Of a stretch of DNA of 64,000 bases, positions 9,906 to 18,596 are shown piece after piece. Positions within the stretch are counted from its first letter, which is position 1. The number at the start of each line of letters is the position of its first letter. The translations under genes were made by a program, and so were the position numbers. The DNA is from Chitinolyticbacter albus. Its GTDB lineage: Bacteria; Pseudomonadota; Gammaproteobacteria; Burkholderiales; Chitinibacteraceae. The notes beneath the pieces were generated by a model that saw nothing but the letters and a program-made list of their open reading frames with translations, did not search any database and was not told the DNA's origin. The DNA lies in assembly GCF_024437655.1 (NCBI RefSeq), contig NZ_JANBVF010000001.1, positions 248,001-312,000 on the forward strand. Reading direction: 5' to 3'.

Positions 9906-12137
9906 ATGAGCCAGCCTGGCCACGACAGCATCGAATTTGCCGCCGAACAGCACGTTGCGCGCTTCGGACAGCGACACTGGCGCATCCTGATCGTCGACGA
10001 CGAGCCCGACGTGCACCAGGCCACCAGCTTCGCGCTGAAGGACGAGATCATCCTCGATCGGCCGCTGGAATTCCTGCACGCCTACAACGCCGACGAAGCA
10101 TTGCAGATCCTGTCGCGCGAGCCCGACATCGCCGTGGTCTTGCTCGATGTGGTGATGCAGGGCAACGAAGACGGCCTCGTCGTCGCGCGTGCCATACGCC
10201 AGCAGCTCAATTTGAACGAAGTCCGCATCGTGTTGCGCACCGGCCACCCCGGCTACGCGCCCGAATACCGCGTGATCCGCGACTTTGGCATCAACGACTA
10301 CAAGACCAAGTCCGAGCTCACGCAGATCCGGCTGCAGACCACGCTGACCACCGCCATCCGCTCGTATCAGCAATTGAAGGCCATCAACGCCAGCCGACGC
10401 GGCCTGGAAATGATCGTCGAAGCGTCGAGCACGCTGTTCGAGCGCCGCTCTCCCGAAAGCTTCGCTTCCGGCGCACTGATCCAGCTTGCCGCCCTCCTGG
10501 GCCTGGCGCCAGGCGGCATCATCTGCATGCGCCATCCGGTATCGCCGACGCGACGCGGCAAGTCTGAATGGCGCATCGCCAGCGCGGCTGGAGAAATGCA
10601 GCATCTGACGGGACAAGCGCTGTCCGACCTGGACGACACGGTGGTCGTCAACGCCGTCGAACACGCGTTGCGTTCAGGCAGTTCGCTCTATACCGATCGC
10701 TTCGTCGTGCTCTATCTCAACCGCATGCGCGATCAGGAGGCCGCGGTCTATCTGCCCACGCAGCAGCCGCTGGGCGATGAGGACCGGCAACTGCTGGAAG
10801 TATTCTGCGCCAACCTCGCGATCGGCCTGGAGAACGTGGCGCTGTTTCGCCAGCTGCAGGAGCTGGCCTATATCGACCCGCTGACTCATCTACCCAATCG
10901 CACGCAATTCGTCAGCCAGCTCGATCGCATCCTCAAGCAGCCGGTCGGCAACGAACTGGTGCTGATGCTCGATGTCGCCCATTTCTCGCAGATCAACGAT
11001 GCGCTCGGCCACCTGATCGGCGATCAGCTGCTGCAGAGCATCGCGCAGCGGCTGCGCCCCTTCATTGCGCCGACGGTGACCTTGGCCCGCGTCGGGGTCG
11101 ACGTGTTCGGTCTGGTTGGCCCGCTGCCCGACATGCGGCTGGACGCACTGTTCGAGTCCTTCGAGCGCCCGTTCGCCGTCGCCTCGCACCAGTTGCGAAT
11201 CCAGGTCGTCAGCGCAGCAGCCCACCTGGTCGACACCGAACCCACCGGCATCGGTTGCCTCAAGGACGTGACCATCGCGCTCAACCAGGCCAAGCACGCC
11301 GAAGACGGCAAGCTGATGTGGTACTCGCCAGCAATGAGCCGTGCATCGCGTCAGCGATTGGACCTGCTGCACGATCTGGAAAGCGCGATCCGCCAGTCCC
11401 AGCTCACCGTGCATTACCAGCCGCAGATCGATCTCTCCAGCGGCGCCATAGTCGGCGTCGAAGCACTGGCGCGCTGGCCACAACTCGATGGCAGCTTTAT
11501 CGCTCCCGACCGCTTTATTCCGCTGGCCGAACAATCCGGTCTCATCATCGAGCTGGGCACCTGGCTGTTCGACAATGTCTGCCAGCAACTGCTTGCCTGG
11601 CGCGAAGCCGGGTTCGATACGCTGCGCGTGGCGATCAACGTCTCCATGGTGCAGTTCAACCATGAAGGCCTGATCGATCTCTTGGCCGACACGCTCGAGC
11701 GCTACGCCCTGCCCACCTCGCTGATCGAGGTGGAAATCACCGAAAGCGTGGCGATGACACACCCCGAGGACGTGATCGGCAAGATCGCCCGGCTCAAGGG
11801 GCTGGGCGTTTCGGTGGCCATCGACGATTTCGGCACTGGCTTCTCGTCGCTGGCGTATCTGCAAAAGTTGGGCGCGGACCGCCTCAAGATCGATCGTGCC
11901 TTCATCCGCGAGATGGGGCTGGGCGATAACCCGTACAGCATCGCCGAGATGGTGATCAACCTCGGGCACAAGCTGGGCATCAAGGTCATCGCCGAAGGCG
12001 TGGAATCTCCCGCCCAGGCCACACTGCTGCGCAGCCTCGGTTGCGACGAAGCACAGGGCTATCTGTTCGCCAAACCTGCACCACCCGCCCCGCTCACCCA
12101 CTGGTTTCTCGAAACCGGGCTGCGGCTCGCCGTTTGA
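9906..12137 (+). CDS. response regulator with DUF3369, degenerate GGDEF and EAL domains (c-di-GMP phosphodiesterase)
   Basis: A 743-residue cytoplasmic protein. Residues about 20-145 are a receiver domain (LIVDDEPDV; VVLLDVVM with Asp near 81), followed by a DUF3369/GAF-like module (about 150-310). A GGDEF-like domain has RVGVDVFGL where the cyclase signature should be, so diguanylate cyclase activity is lost. The C-terminal EAL domain is complete: VGVEALARW (Glu near 519), AINVS, EVEITES, DDFGTGFSSL, LKIDRAFI and AEGVES. It should hydrolyse c-di-GMP under control of receiver phosphorylation. In-frame starts also exist at 9882 (TTG) and 9897. A perfect palindrome CCTTGCCGGCAAGG (9880-9893) lies over the ribosome-site region. 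Confidence 0.88.
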   Translation: MSQPGHDSIEFAAEQHVARFGQRHWRILIVDDEPDVHQATSFALKDEIILDRPLEFLHAYNADEALQILSREPDIAVVLLDVVMQGNEDGLVVARAIRQQLNLNEVRIVLRTGHPGYAPEYRVIRDFGINDYKTKSELTQIRLQTTLTTAIRSYQQLKAINASRRGLEMIVEASSTLFERRSPESFASGALIQLAALLGLAPGGIICMRHPVSPTRRGKSEWRIASAAGEMQHLTGQALSDLDDTVVVNAVEHALRSGSSLYTDRFVVLYLNRMRDQEAAVYLPTQQPLGDEDRQLLEVFCANLAIGLENVALFRQLQELAYIDPLTHLPNRTQFVSQLDRILKQPVGNELVLMLDVAHFSQINDALGHLIGDQLLQSIAQRLRPFIAPTVTLARVGVDVFGLVGPLPDMRLDALFESFERPFAVASHQLRIQVVSAAAHLVDTEPTGIGCLKDVTIALNQAKHAEDGKLMWYSPAMSRASRQRLDLLHDLESAIRQSQLTVHYQPQIDLSSGAIVGVEALARWPQLDGSFIAPDRFIPLAEQSGLIIELGTWLFDNVCQQLLAWREAGFDTLRVAINVSMVQFNHEGLIDLLADTLERYALPTSLIEVEITESVAMTHPEDVIGKIARLKGLGVSVAIDDFGTGFSSLAYLQKLGADRLKIDRAFIREMGLGDNPYSIAEMVINLGHKLGIKVIAEGVESPAQATLLRSLGCDEAQGYLFAKPAPPAPLTHWFLETGLRLAV

Positions 12138-12260
12138 CCGCCGGCTCCCGGTGGTGTCACGCCTGCGTTTGGGATGATGGTTCAGGCATGGGCAGGCGCG
12201 TCGCGCACCTAACGCTGACCATTAGATCCGGCCTGCGTCACTACCGAGTGCCCTCGGCGT

Positions 12261-13175
12261 TCATCCGAGCCGCGCCGGCGCCAGTTGCTCGCGCAAGGCG
12301 TCGATCAGCACCCGCACCTTGGCCGGCACATGCCGGCTGGCCGGATACACCGCGTAGATGCCACCACGGGGCAATTGCCAATCTGGCAACACGCGGGTCA
12401 GCCTGCCAGCGGCGACATCGGCCTGCACCAGGTAATGCGGCAATACACCAATGCCTGCCTGGTTCAGCAGCAATGCATGCAACGCCTGCGGCGAGTTGAC
12501 CTTGATCGCGCCGTGCATGCGCACCTGCTGCACATCACCCAACAGATGCGTGAACCTCCACGTCAGCGGTGCGCTCAATAGCGTGAGCGACAGCCACGCC
12601 TGGCGCGCCAGATCCTGCGGCGCGGCCACCGGCACTGAGCGCGCGAGATATTCCGGTGTCGCCACCACCCATTGCTCGAAATCGCCCAGTGCGGCCGCGC
12701 GCAGCGAGGAATTCTTGAGCCAGCCCAAGCGGATTGCCACGTCGATGCGTGATTCGACTAGGTCCATCACCTCGTTACTGGCAATCAGCTCGATCTGCAG
12801 CTCGGGGTATTGTCGGGCCAGCCGGGCGATGACCGGCGCGATCACGCTACCGGCGTAGTCGGGCGGTGCCGTCAGCCGCAGCAGGCCACGCGGCGCCTGC
12901 TGGCTCGCGCCCACCCGCCCGATTGCCTGCTCCATGCCCACAAGCGAGGGCAGGCAATCGGCATGCAGCCGCTCGCCCGCCTCGGTTAGCGTGACCCGAC
13001 GCGTCGTGCGCGTGAACAGCGTGACGGCCAGTTCCCGCTCCAGCCGCGCCACCTGCTGGCTGACGATGGCCTTGGCCACGCCCAGGCGCTCGGCCGCGGC
13101 GGTGAAGCCTCCCGTCTCGACCACGGCGGCAAAGTAGACCAGTCGATTGAGATCGACCCGGAGCAGTTCACGCAT
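12261..13175 (-). CDS. LysR-family transcriptional regulator
   Basis: A 304-residue LysR-type regulator with an N-terminal winged helix-turn-helix (VDLNRLVYFAAVVETGGFTA, then AERLGVAKAIVSQQVARLE) and a periplasmic-binding-like effector domain (about 90-295). It is divergent from the NAD(P)-binding reductase gene, with 112 bases between them. That layout usually means the regulator controls itself and the neighbour. Effector unknown; the subgroup resembles regulators of oxidoreductase genes that sense electrophiles or quinones. Confidence 0.9.
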   Translation of the reverse strand: MRELLRVDLNRLVYFAAVVETGGFTAAAERLGVAKAIVSQQVARLERELAVTLFTRTTRRVTLTEAGERLHADCLPSLVGMEQAIGRVGASQQAPRGLLRLTAPPDYAGSVIAPVIARLARQYPELQIELIASNEVMDLVESRIDVAIRLGWLKNSSLRAAALGDFEQWVVATPEYLARSVPVAAPQDLARQAWLSLTLLSAPLTWRFTHLLGDVQQVRMHGAIKVNSPQALHALLLNQAGIGVLPHYLVQADVAAGRLTRVLPDWQLPRGGIYAVYPASRHVPAKVRVLIDALREQLAPARLG

Positions 13176-13189
13176 GGATTTGTTCTCTA

Positions 13190-13205
13190 ATTCAATACAG
13201 TGAAT
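13190..13205. promoter_or_regulatory. candidate LysR operator
   Basis: ATTCA-N6-TGAAT is a perfect inverted repeat of the T-N11-A type bound by LysR regulators. It sits 15 bases upstream of the lysR start and 83 bases before the divergent reductase, in the only shared control region. Confidence 0.55.
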
Positions 13206-13287
13206 TTACGATAACCGTGTTTATCCGATCAATTGCACGGCGCATGATGCAGCCATCACCCAACGCAATGATCCACAGGAGCAACCC

Positions 13288-13926
13288 ATGAAACTCGCCC
13301 TGATCGGCGCCACCGGCTACATCGGATCCAAGCTGCTCGCAGAAGCGCTGGCTCGCGGCCATGATGTGACCGCCATCGTGCAGCATCCACAAAAACTGCG
13401 AGCGCACGCCCGGCTCTCCGGCGTTGCCGCCGATGTGCACGACGTGGCGGCCCTCGCCAGCCAGCTTGCCGGCCACGATGTGGTGATCAGTGCCTTCAGC
13501 GGCCATGCCCAAGCCAACGTCTACGACTACTATCTCGCCGGCTTCAAGGCCATTGTCGCCGCGACCAAGGCCGCCAAGGTGTCTCGCTTCGTCACCGTCG
13601 GCGGTGCCGGTAGCCTGGAAGTCGCTCCCGGCGTGCAGCTGGTCGACACACCTCAGTTCCCGGAACAATGGAAGGGGACGGCGCTGGGAGCCCGCGAAGC
13701 GCTGAACCTGCTGCGCGGCGAAGCCGAACTGGACTGGACCATGCTGAGCCCCGCCGCCCATATCGTGCCGGGCGAACGCACCGGCCAGTTCCGTCTGGGC
13801 ACCGAGCAGTTGCTGACCGACCGCAATGGCGAGAGCCACATCTCGTTGGAGGACTACGCCCCCGCCCTGCTCGACGAAGTGGAACAGCCCAAGCATCGCC
13901 GCGGCCGCTTCACCGTCGCCTACTAG
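13288..13926 (+). CDS. NAD(P)-binding reductase of the atypical SDR / NmrA-like family
   Basis: A 212-residue single-domain Rossmann protein. The N-terminal MKLALIGATGYIGSKL is the GxxGxxG dinucleotide-binding motif, and GHDVTAIVQHPQKL follows the second strand as in NAD(P)H-binding YwnB/NmrA-type proteins. VSRFVTVGGAGSLEVAPG is also characteristic. There is no classical YxxxK pair, typical of this group. A good AGGAG ribosome site precedes the ATG. Related proteins act on flavins or quinones, but the substrate here cannot be read from sequence. Probably controlled by the divergent LysR regulator. Confidence 0.85.
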   Translation: MKLALIGATGYIGSKLLAEALARGHDVTAIVQHPQKLRAHARLSGVAADVHDVAALASQLAGHDVVISAFSGHAQANVYDYYLAGFKAIVAATKAAKVSRFVTVGGAGSLEVAPGVQLVDTPQFPEQWKGTALGAREALNLLRGEAELDWTMLSPAAHIVPGERTGQFRLGTEQLLTDRNGESHISLEDYAPALLDEVEQPKHRRGRFTVAY

Positions 13927-14061
13927 GCTGGATCGACATTCGAACATGGGGTGCGTTGGCCCGTGGGCCGGCTGGTTGCGCCAAGCGCAGCCCGGGGTTG
14001 GCCAGCGGCTCCTGACCAGCCACCAGCCAGTCGTGCAGGCGGCCGCTGAGTGGAATCCGCC

Positions 14062-15057
14062 TTATTCCTGGCTGGCCTCGCCCGCTGCCAGCGCCTGGCC
14101 CAGGCGCACCTGCGCCAGCCGCAGCCGCTCGATCAACGCCGGCGGCGACTGCACCGTGAAAGGCACGCCCAGCGCCATTAGCCAGTAGACCAGGTGGTCG
14201 AGCGCATGCGCGCCGCATTGCAGCAGACAATGCCCGCCCTCGATGGGCGTCAGCACCGCCGCCGAAGCGGGGATGTGGCGCGCCATTTCGGAATGCGGCG
14301 CATGCAGCACCACCCGCGCCTGCTCCGCGTAGGGCGGAACCGCCAGCGAGCGCGATAGATAGGCGCGCAGGTCGCCGCCTTCAGGCCCGATGCGTGGCGC
14401 AAAGTGGCGTCCAACGCCAACCTCGCCGGCAATCCGGTCGACGCGAAAGGTGCGCCAATCGCTCCGCACCGTATCCCACGCCACCAGGTACCAGTTCTGC
14501 CCGGTGTGGACCACGCCCTGCGGCTCCACCTCGCGCTGCGTGGCCTGTCCGCGGCTGTCGGCGTAGGCAAAGCCCAGCCGCAGCTGATCGCGGCAGGCTG
14601 ATGCCAGCAGCGCGAGCAGCCCAGCATCGACGCTAGCGCCCCAGCGTTCCATCGGCAGGATGGCCGATCGCAGTGCATCGGTACGTCGGCGCAGGCGTGC
14701 CGGCATCACCTGCTCCAGCTTGACCAGCGCGCGCAGCGCCGGCTCCTCCATATTGCCTACCGAACCCACGCTGGCCATGCGCAGCGCGAGGGCTGCTGCC
14801 AACGCCTCGTCGTCGTCGAGCAGCAGCGGCGGCAGCGTTTGGCCGGCACGGAAGGAATACCCGCCGGCCACGCCGCTGCTCGCCTCGATCGGATAGCCGA
14901 GTTCGCGCAATTTATCGATGTCGCGCCGCACAGTGCGCGGGTGGATTTCCAGCCGCTCTGCGAGTTCATTGCCGCCCCAGTGGCGGCGGGTCTGCAGCAG
15001 CGCCAATAGCCGGAGCAAACGAGTGGAAGCGGTGAGCATGGCGATATCCGGATCCAT
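14062..15057 (-). CDS. YafY-type HTH and WYL-domain transcriptional regulator
   Basis: About 331 residues. The N-terminal winged helix (TRLLRLLALLQTRRHWGGNELAERLEI split by HPRTVRRDIDKLRELGYPI) is DeoR-like, and the C-terminal half is a WYL ligand-sensing domain (around VHTGQNWYLVAWDTVRSDWR, FRVDRI) with a WCX-like end. The start is uncertain: 15057 (MDPDIAML) or 15039 (MLTASTRLL). A longer open frame upstream would overrun the divergent gene's promoter. It is divergent from the glutathione S-transferase gene and probably represses it. Confidence 0.85.
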   Translation of the reverse strand: MDPDIAMLTASTRLLRLLALLQTRRHWGGNELAERLEIHPRTVRRDIDKLRELGYPIEASSGVAGGYSFRAGQTLPPLLLDDDEALAAALALRMASVGSVGNMEEPALRALVKLEQVMPARLRRRTDALRSAILPMERWGASVDAGLLALLASACRDQLRLGFAYADSRGQATQREVEPQGVVHTGQNWYLVAWDTVRSDWRTFRVDRIAGEVGVGRHFAPRIGPEGGDLRAYLSRSLAVPPYAEQARVVLHAPHSEMARHIPASAAVLTPIEGGHCLLQCGAHALDHLVYWLMALGVPFTVQSPPALIERLRLAQVRLGQALAAGEASQE

Positions 15058-15163
15058 AATCGAGGGCGGATTCTGTCCGCAATGTACTGTACCGTGGTCG
15101 TGACGTCGCGGATACGCCGCCACGCAGCAGTCGAGAACAACAACCCCACTGGAGAACTCCGTC

Positions 15164-15772
15164 ATGTCCATCGTCCTGTACTGGCACCCCATGTCCAGCG
15201 CCACCCCCATCGCCTGCGCCCTCGCCGAGCTCGGTGTGCCGCACGAGCGCGTCAAGGTCGACATCAAGGCCGGCGAGCAGCGCCACCCCGATTACCTGGC
15301 GCTCAATCCCAACGGCAAGGTGCCGACGCTGGCGGTGGATGGCGCCCCGATGTTCGAGGCGTTGGCCATCCACCTGTGGCTGGGAGAGCGCTTCGGCGTG
15401 GAGCGCGGCCTGTGGCCCAAGGCCGGCACGCCCGAGCATCTGCAGGCGCTGTCGTGGAGCACCTGGTCCTATGTGACCTACGGCGCGGTGCTGGTACGGC
15501 TGCAGGTCGCCACACACGGCGAGGAGGCGGTGCGCAGCTCCACCCAAGCCGACGCGGCCCGCGCGGGGCTCGATGAACTGCTGGCCCTGCTCGATACCCG
15601 CCTGGCGGCGCAGCCCTGGATGCTGGGTCGCGACTACTCCTTGGTCGAACTCATCGTCGGCTCGGTGATCGGCTACAGCGCCTATCTCGGTGCGCCACTC
15701 GCCAATCACGCCCATGTGCGCGACTGGCTGGCCCGGGTGCAGGCCCGCCCGGCGATGCAGATCGACGCCTGA
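15164..15772 (+). CDS. glutathione S-transferase family protein
   Basis: A 202-residue cytosolic GST. The thioredoxin-like N-terminal domain has the opening SIVLYWHPMSSATPIA and ALNPNGKVPTLAVDG with the cis-Pro, then MFEALAIHLWLGERFG, the Glu-Ala being the usual glutathione-contacting SNAIL/TRAIL-like position. The all-helical C-terminal domain ends with the N-capping region DYSLVELIVGSV. A GGAG ribosome site precedes the start. Divergence from a WYL regulator suggests inducible detoxification of an electrophile; the substrate is unknown. Confidence 0.9.
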   Translation: MSIVLYWHPMSSATPIACALAELGVPHERVKVDIKAGEQRHPDYLALNPNGKVPTLAVDGAPMFEALAIHLWLGERFGVERGLWPKAGTPEHLQALSWSTWSYVTYGAVLVRLQVATHGEEAVRSSTQADAARAGLDELLALLDTRLAAQPWMLGRDYSLVELIVGSVIGYSAYLGAPLANHAHVRDWLARVQARPAMQIDA

Positions 15773-15877
15773 TCGTCCGTTCCGTCCGGCCTTGCGCGCT
15801 CGCCGCCAGGCCGGACGATATCCGGGCTGCAACCTGGCCATCCTATAGTGCCGGTTCGTCCTCCAACGGAGCTTTCC

Positions 15878-16279
15878 ATGCAGGCCATCGGCGAATTCGA
15901 CGTGAAACTGCAGCCGCAAACGACGCATGCCAGCGGCAGCGACGGCATCGCGCTCGCGCGCATGAGCATCGACAAGACCTTCCGTGGCGATCTGGACGCC
16001 CAAAGCCAGGGCGAGATGCTAAGCGCGGTCACCACCGTGCCCGGGTCTGCCGGCTATGTGGCGATCGAACAGGTGCACGGCCGCCTCAATGGGCGCAGCG
16101 GCAGCTTCGTGCTGCAGCACTTCGGCACCATGGATCACGGCGCCCCGCGCCTGGTGCTGGAAGTGGTGCCGGACTCGGCCAGCGGCGAGCTGGCGGGCCT
16201 TGCCGGCGCGATGACGATCCGTATCGAGGCCGGCAAACACTACTACACCTTCGACTACACCCTGCCGGCACCATCTTGA
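15878..16279 (+). CDS. DUF3224 domain-containing protein
   Basis: A 133-residue predicted beta-barrel of the DUF3224 (allene-oxide-cyclase-like) family: GEFDVKLQP, DKTFRGDLDAQSQGEML, GYVAIEQVHGRLNGRSGSF and VVPDSASGELAGLAGAM are the family signature. No signal peptide. The start at 15878 has an ACGGAG site; an open frame from 15848 adds ten unlikely residues. Function in the family is not established. It stands alone between the GST and pirin genes. Confidence 0.85.
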   Translation: MQAIGEFDVKLQPQTTHASGSDGIALARMSIDKTFRGDLDAQSQGEMLSAVTTVPGSAGYVAIEQVHGRLNGRSGSFVLQHFGTMDHGAPRLVLEVVPDSASGELAGLAGAMTIRIEAGKHYYTFDYTLPAPS

Positions 16280-16467
16280 GCCAGCCTGTCGGTATTTCCG
16301 TGCGATAGGCCGTGAATGCCGCACCATTGCACGCCTACACTCGTTTCAAAATACTGAACGAATCGCTCACAACTCTTCGATTTCTTTAGCAGGCACGCTG
16401 GTTTAGGATTTGAACAAGATCTGAACCACCCCGGCAGCGTGACTGCCGGGCCAACCAGGAGCCTGCC

Positions 16468-17331
16468 ATGCGTACGCTGAACCTTCCCACCGTCAACCGC
16501 TCGCGCGAGATCGAACGCATCGTGAACGGCATGCCGACCAGCGACGGCGCCGGCGTGAAGCTGACCCGCGTGCTGACGCACGATCTGCAGCGCCGGCTCG
16601 ACCCCTTTTTGATGCTCGACGCGTTCCGCTCGGACAACGCCGATGACTATATCGCCGGCTTTCCCGACCATCCGCACCGCGGCTTCGAGACCGTCACCTA
16701 TATGCTGGCCGGCCGCATGCGCCATCGCGACAACGCCGGCAACGAGGGCCTGCTGCAGAACGGCGGCGTGCAATGGATGACCGCCGGGCGCGGCATCGTG
16801 CATAGCGAACTGCCCGAGCAGGAGGACGGCCTGATGGAAGGCTTTCAGCTGTGGGTGAACCTGCCCGGCAAGACCAAGATGACAGCACCCGGCTATCGCG
16901 ACATTCCGGCCGCCGACATCCCCGAGTTCGCACTCGCTGGCGGCGGTGCGCTCAAGCTGATTGCTGGCAAGCTCGGCAGCGAGGAAGGCGCAGTGACCCG
17001 GCCCGATACCGAGCCGCTGTACCTCGATCTGACGATCCCGGCCGGCGGTGTATATGCGGTCGCGATTCCGGCGGGGCACAACGCCTTTGTCTATGTTTAT
17101 CGCGGTGCGCTCACCGCGGGTGATCTGGCCCGCCCGGTGCGCGACAAGCAGATGGGCGTGCTAAACAACGAGGGCGACGGTGTCTCCCTGCGAGCGGCCG
17201 AGGAAACCCGGCTGATCCTGGTCGCCGGCAAGCCGCTGCGCGAGCCGATCGCCCAGTGGGGGCCGTTCGTGATGAATAGCCGTGAGGAGATCGAACAGGC
17301 TGTCGACGATTTCCACAACGGCCGCTTCTGA
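16468..17331 (+). CDS. pirin family protein (first of two)
   Basis: A 287-residue bicupin of the pirin family. The N-terminal cupin has FPDHPHRGFETVTYMLAG, NGGVQWMTAGRGIVHSE and FQLWVNLP, giving the three His and one Glu metal ligands. The C-terminal cupin carries NAFVYVYRGAL. Some bacterial pirins are quercetin 2,3-dioxygenases and others are regulators; the sequence does not separate these. AGGAG ribosome site at the normal distance. A second pirin gene lies 323 bases downstream; the two are divergent in sequence, so this is not a recent duplication. Confidence 0.92.
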   Translation: MRTLNLPTVNRSREIERIVNGMPTSDGAGVKLTRVLTHDLQRRLDPFLMLDAFRSDNADDYIAGFPDHPHRGFETVTYMLAGRMRHRDNAGNEGLLQNGGVQWMTAGRGIVHSELPEQEDGLMEGFQLWVNLPGKTKMTAPGYRDIPAADIPEFALAGGGALKLIAGKLGSEEGAVTRPDTEPLYLDLTIPAGGVYAVAIPAGHNAFVYVYRGALTAGDLARPVRDKQMGVLNNEGDGVSLRAAEETRLILVAGKPLREPIAQWGPFVMNSREEIEQAVDDFHNGRF

Positions 17332-17654
17332 GAGCCTGTTATGCACGTGGTAGTCGTTATCTGCGGATCACTGACGTCTAGAACCCGGCAAAGCCGGGTT
17401 CTCACCTGTTCTGAAGGGTGACGAGCGGCTCTCCCTATTCGATTCCATACCCCCCGCCCTCGCCGCCGCGAGGGGGCCTCGCTGTTTCTCGTCAGCAGCA
17501 CAGATTGAACCCTGCTGGATCTGATACTTGAGTACATAGCAGACACTATCTAATTGTCATTCGGGGCGGGCCACCGCCCTGCAGCGCCAGAGAAACAGCG
17601 CGGTTGGGCTATGGTTCAAACCTGTGCCCCGCCCACTCACCGCCCGGAGTTTCT
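17332..17654. other. 323-base intergenic region between the two pirin genes
   Basis: No convincing gene. It holds a hairpin at 17380-17402, a GC-rich near-palindrome around 17450-17480 (CCCGCCCTCG...CGAGGGGG) and no clear promoter hexamers. The second pirin has its own GGAG ribosome site at the right end. Confidence 0.6.
17380..17402 (+). terminator. hairpin after first pirin gene
   Basis: AGAACCCGGC-AAA-GCCGGGTTCT is a perfect ten-base stem 48 bases after the stop codon. No T run follows, so it may be a weak terminator or an RNA-stabilising stem. Confidence 0.55.
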
Positions 17655-18539
17655 ATGCCCACCCTGCTCCGCCTGCACGGCCGCGACGAAATCGTCGGCG
17701 CCAACCTGCCGGTGACGCGCGCGCTGCCGCATCGCGATCGCCGCCAGATCGGCCCCTTCGTGTTCTGGGATCACATGGGCCCGGCCGAGCTGCCGCCAGG
17801 TGCCGGCGTCGACGTACCGCCGCATCCGCATATCGGTCTTGCCACGGTGACCTACCTGTTTGAGGGTGCGATCGAGCATCGCGACAGTCTGGGTAATGAG
17901 CTCACCATCACGCCGGGCGACATCAACCTGATGACGGCCGGCCACGGCATCGCTCATAGCGAGCGCAGCCCTGCCGGCGAACGCGATACCGCGCGCCGCA
18001 TCCACGGTCTTCAGACCTGGCTGGCGCTGCCGATCCCGGTCGAGGATGGTGCGGCAGATTTCCGCCACTACCCGGCGACCGACCTGCCGGTGATCGAGCA
18101 AGGCGGCGCGTGGATCAACGTGCTGATCGGCAGCGCCTTCGGTGCGGCCTCGCCGGTGGCAGTGGCCAGCCCCACGCTCTACGCGGTGGTGCGCCTCGCT
18201 GCCGGCCGCAGCCTGACGCTGCCAGCCGACTATGTGGAGCGCGGCGTCTACGTGGTAGAAGGCGAGCTGGACCTCGAGACCGAGCGCTTTGCCGCGCGCG
18301 AACTTGCCGCGCTACCCGGGGGAGAAACCATCGTCGCGACTGCGCTGAACGACACGCTGTTCGCACTGTTCGGCGGGGCGCCGCTCGACGCACCGCGCGC
18401 CATGTGGTGGAACTTCGTCTCCAGCCGGCGCGAGCTGATAACCGAGGCCGCACGCGATTGGGAAAATGGCGAGCGCTTCGTGATGCCGCCCAACGAAACC
18501 GAGCGGCTGCCGCTACCCAAGACGCGGCCGTCGCACTGA
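17655..18539 (+). CDS. pirin family protein (second of two)
   Basis: A 294-residue pirin-family bicupin. VPPHPHIGLATVTYLFEG, DINLMTAGHGIAHSE and LQTWLALP provide the metal-binding N-terminal cupin. The C-terminal half has GVYVVEGELDLE and MWWNFVSSRRELI, seen in the YhhW/Pirin_C branch. It differs strongly from the upstream pirin. The start at 17655 follows a GGAG; the open frame begins at 17604. Catalytic or regulatory role unresolved. Confidence 0.9.
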   Translation: MPTLLRLHGRDEIVGANLPVTRALPHRDRRQIGPFVFWDHMGPAELPPGAGVDVPPHPHIGLATVTYLFEGAIEHRDSLGNELTITPGDINLMTAGHGIAHSERSPAGERDTARRIHGLQTWLALPIPVEDGAADFRHYPATDLPVIEQGGAWINVLIGSAFGAASPVAVASPTLYAVVRLAAGRSLTLPADYVERGVYVVEGELDLETERFAARELAALPGGETIVATALNDTLFALFGGAPLDAPRAMWWNFVSSRRELITEAARDWENGERFVMPPNETERLPLPKTRPSH

Positions 18540-18596
18540 TGCGGCAGCGCGGGCCGGACGGGTAGAATGCTGCAATTGCACACCCCAGCCCGCGTT

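Noticed and set aside
17332-17654. Possible insertion-sequence end between the pirin genes
   Set aside because: No terminal inverted repeat pair, target duplication or transposase remnant could be found.
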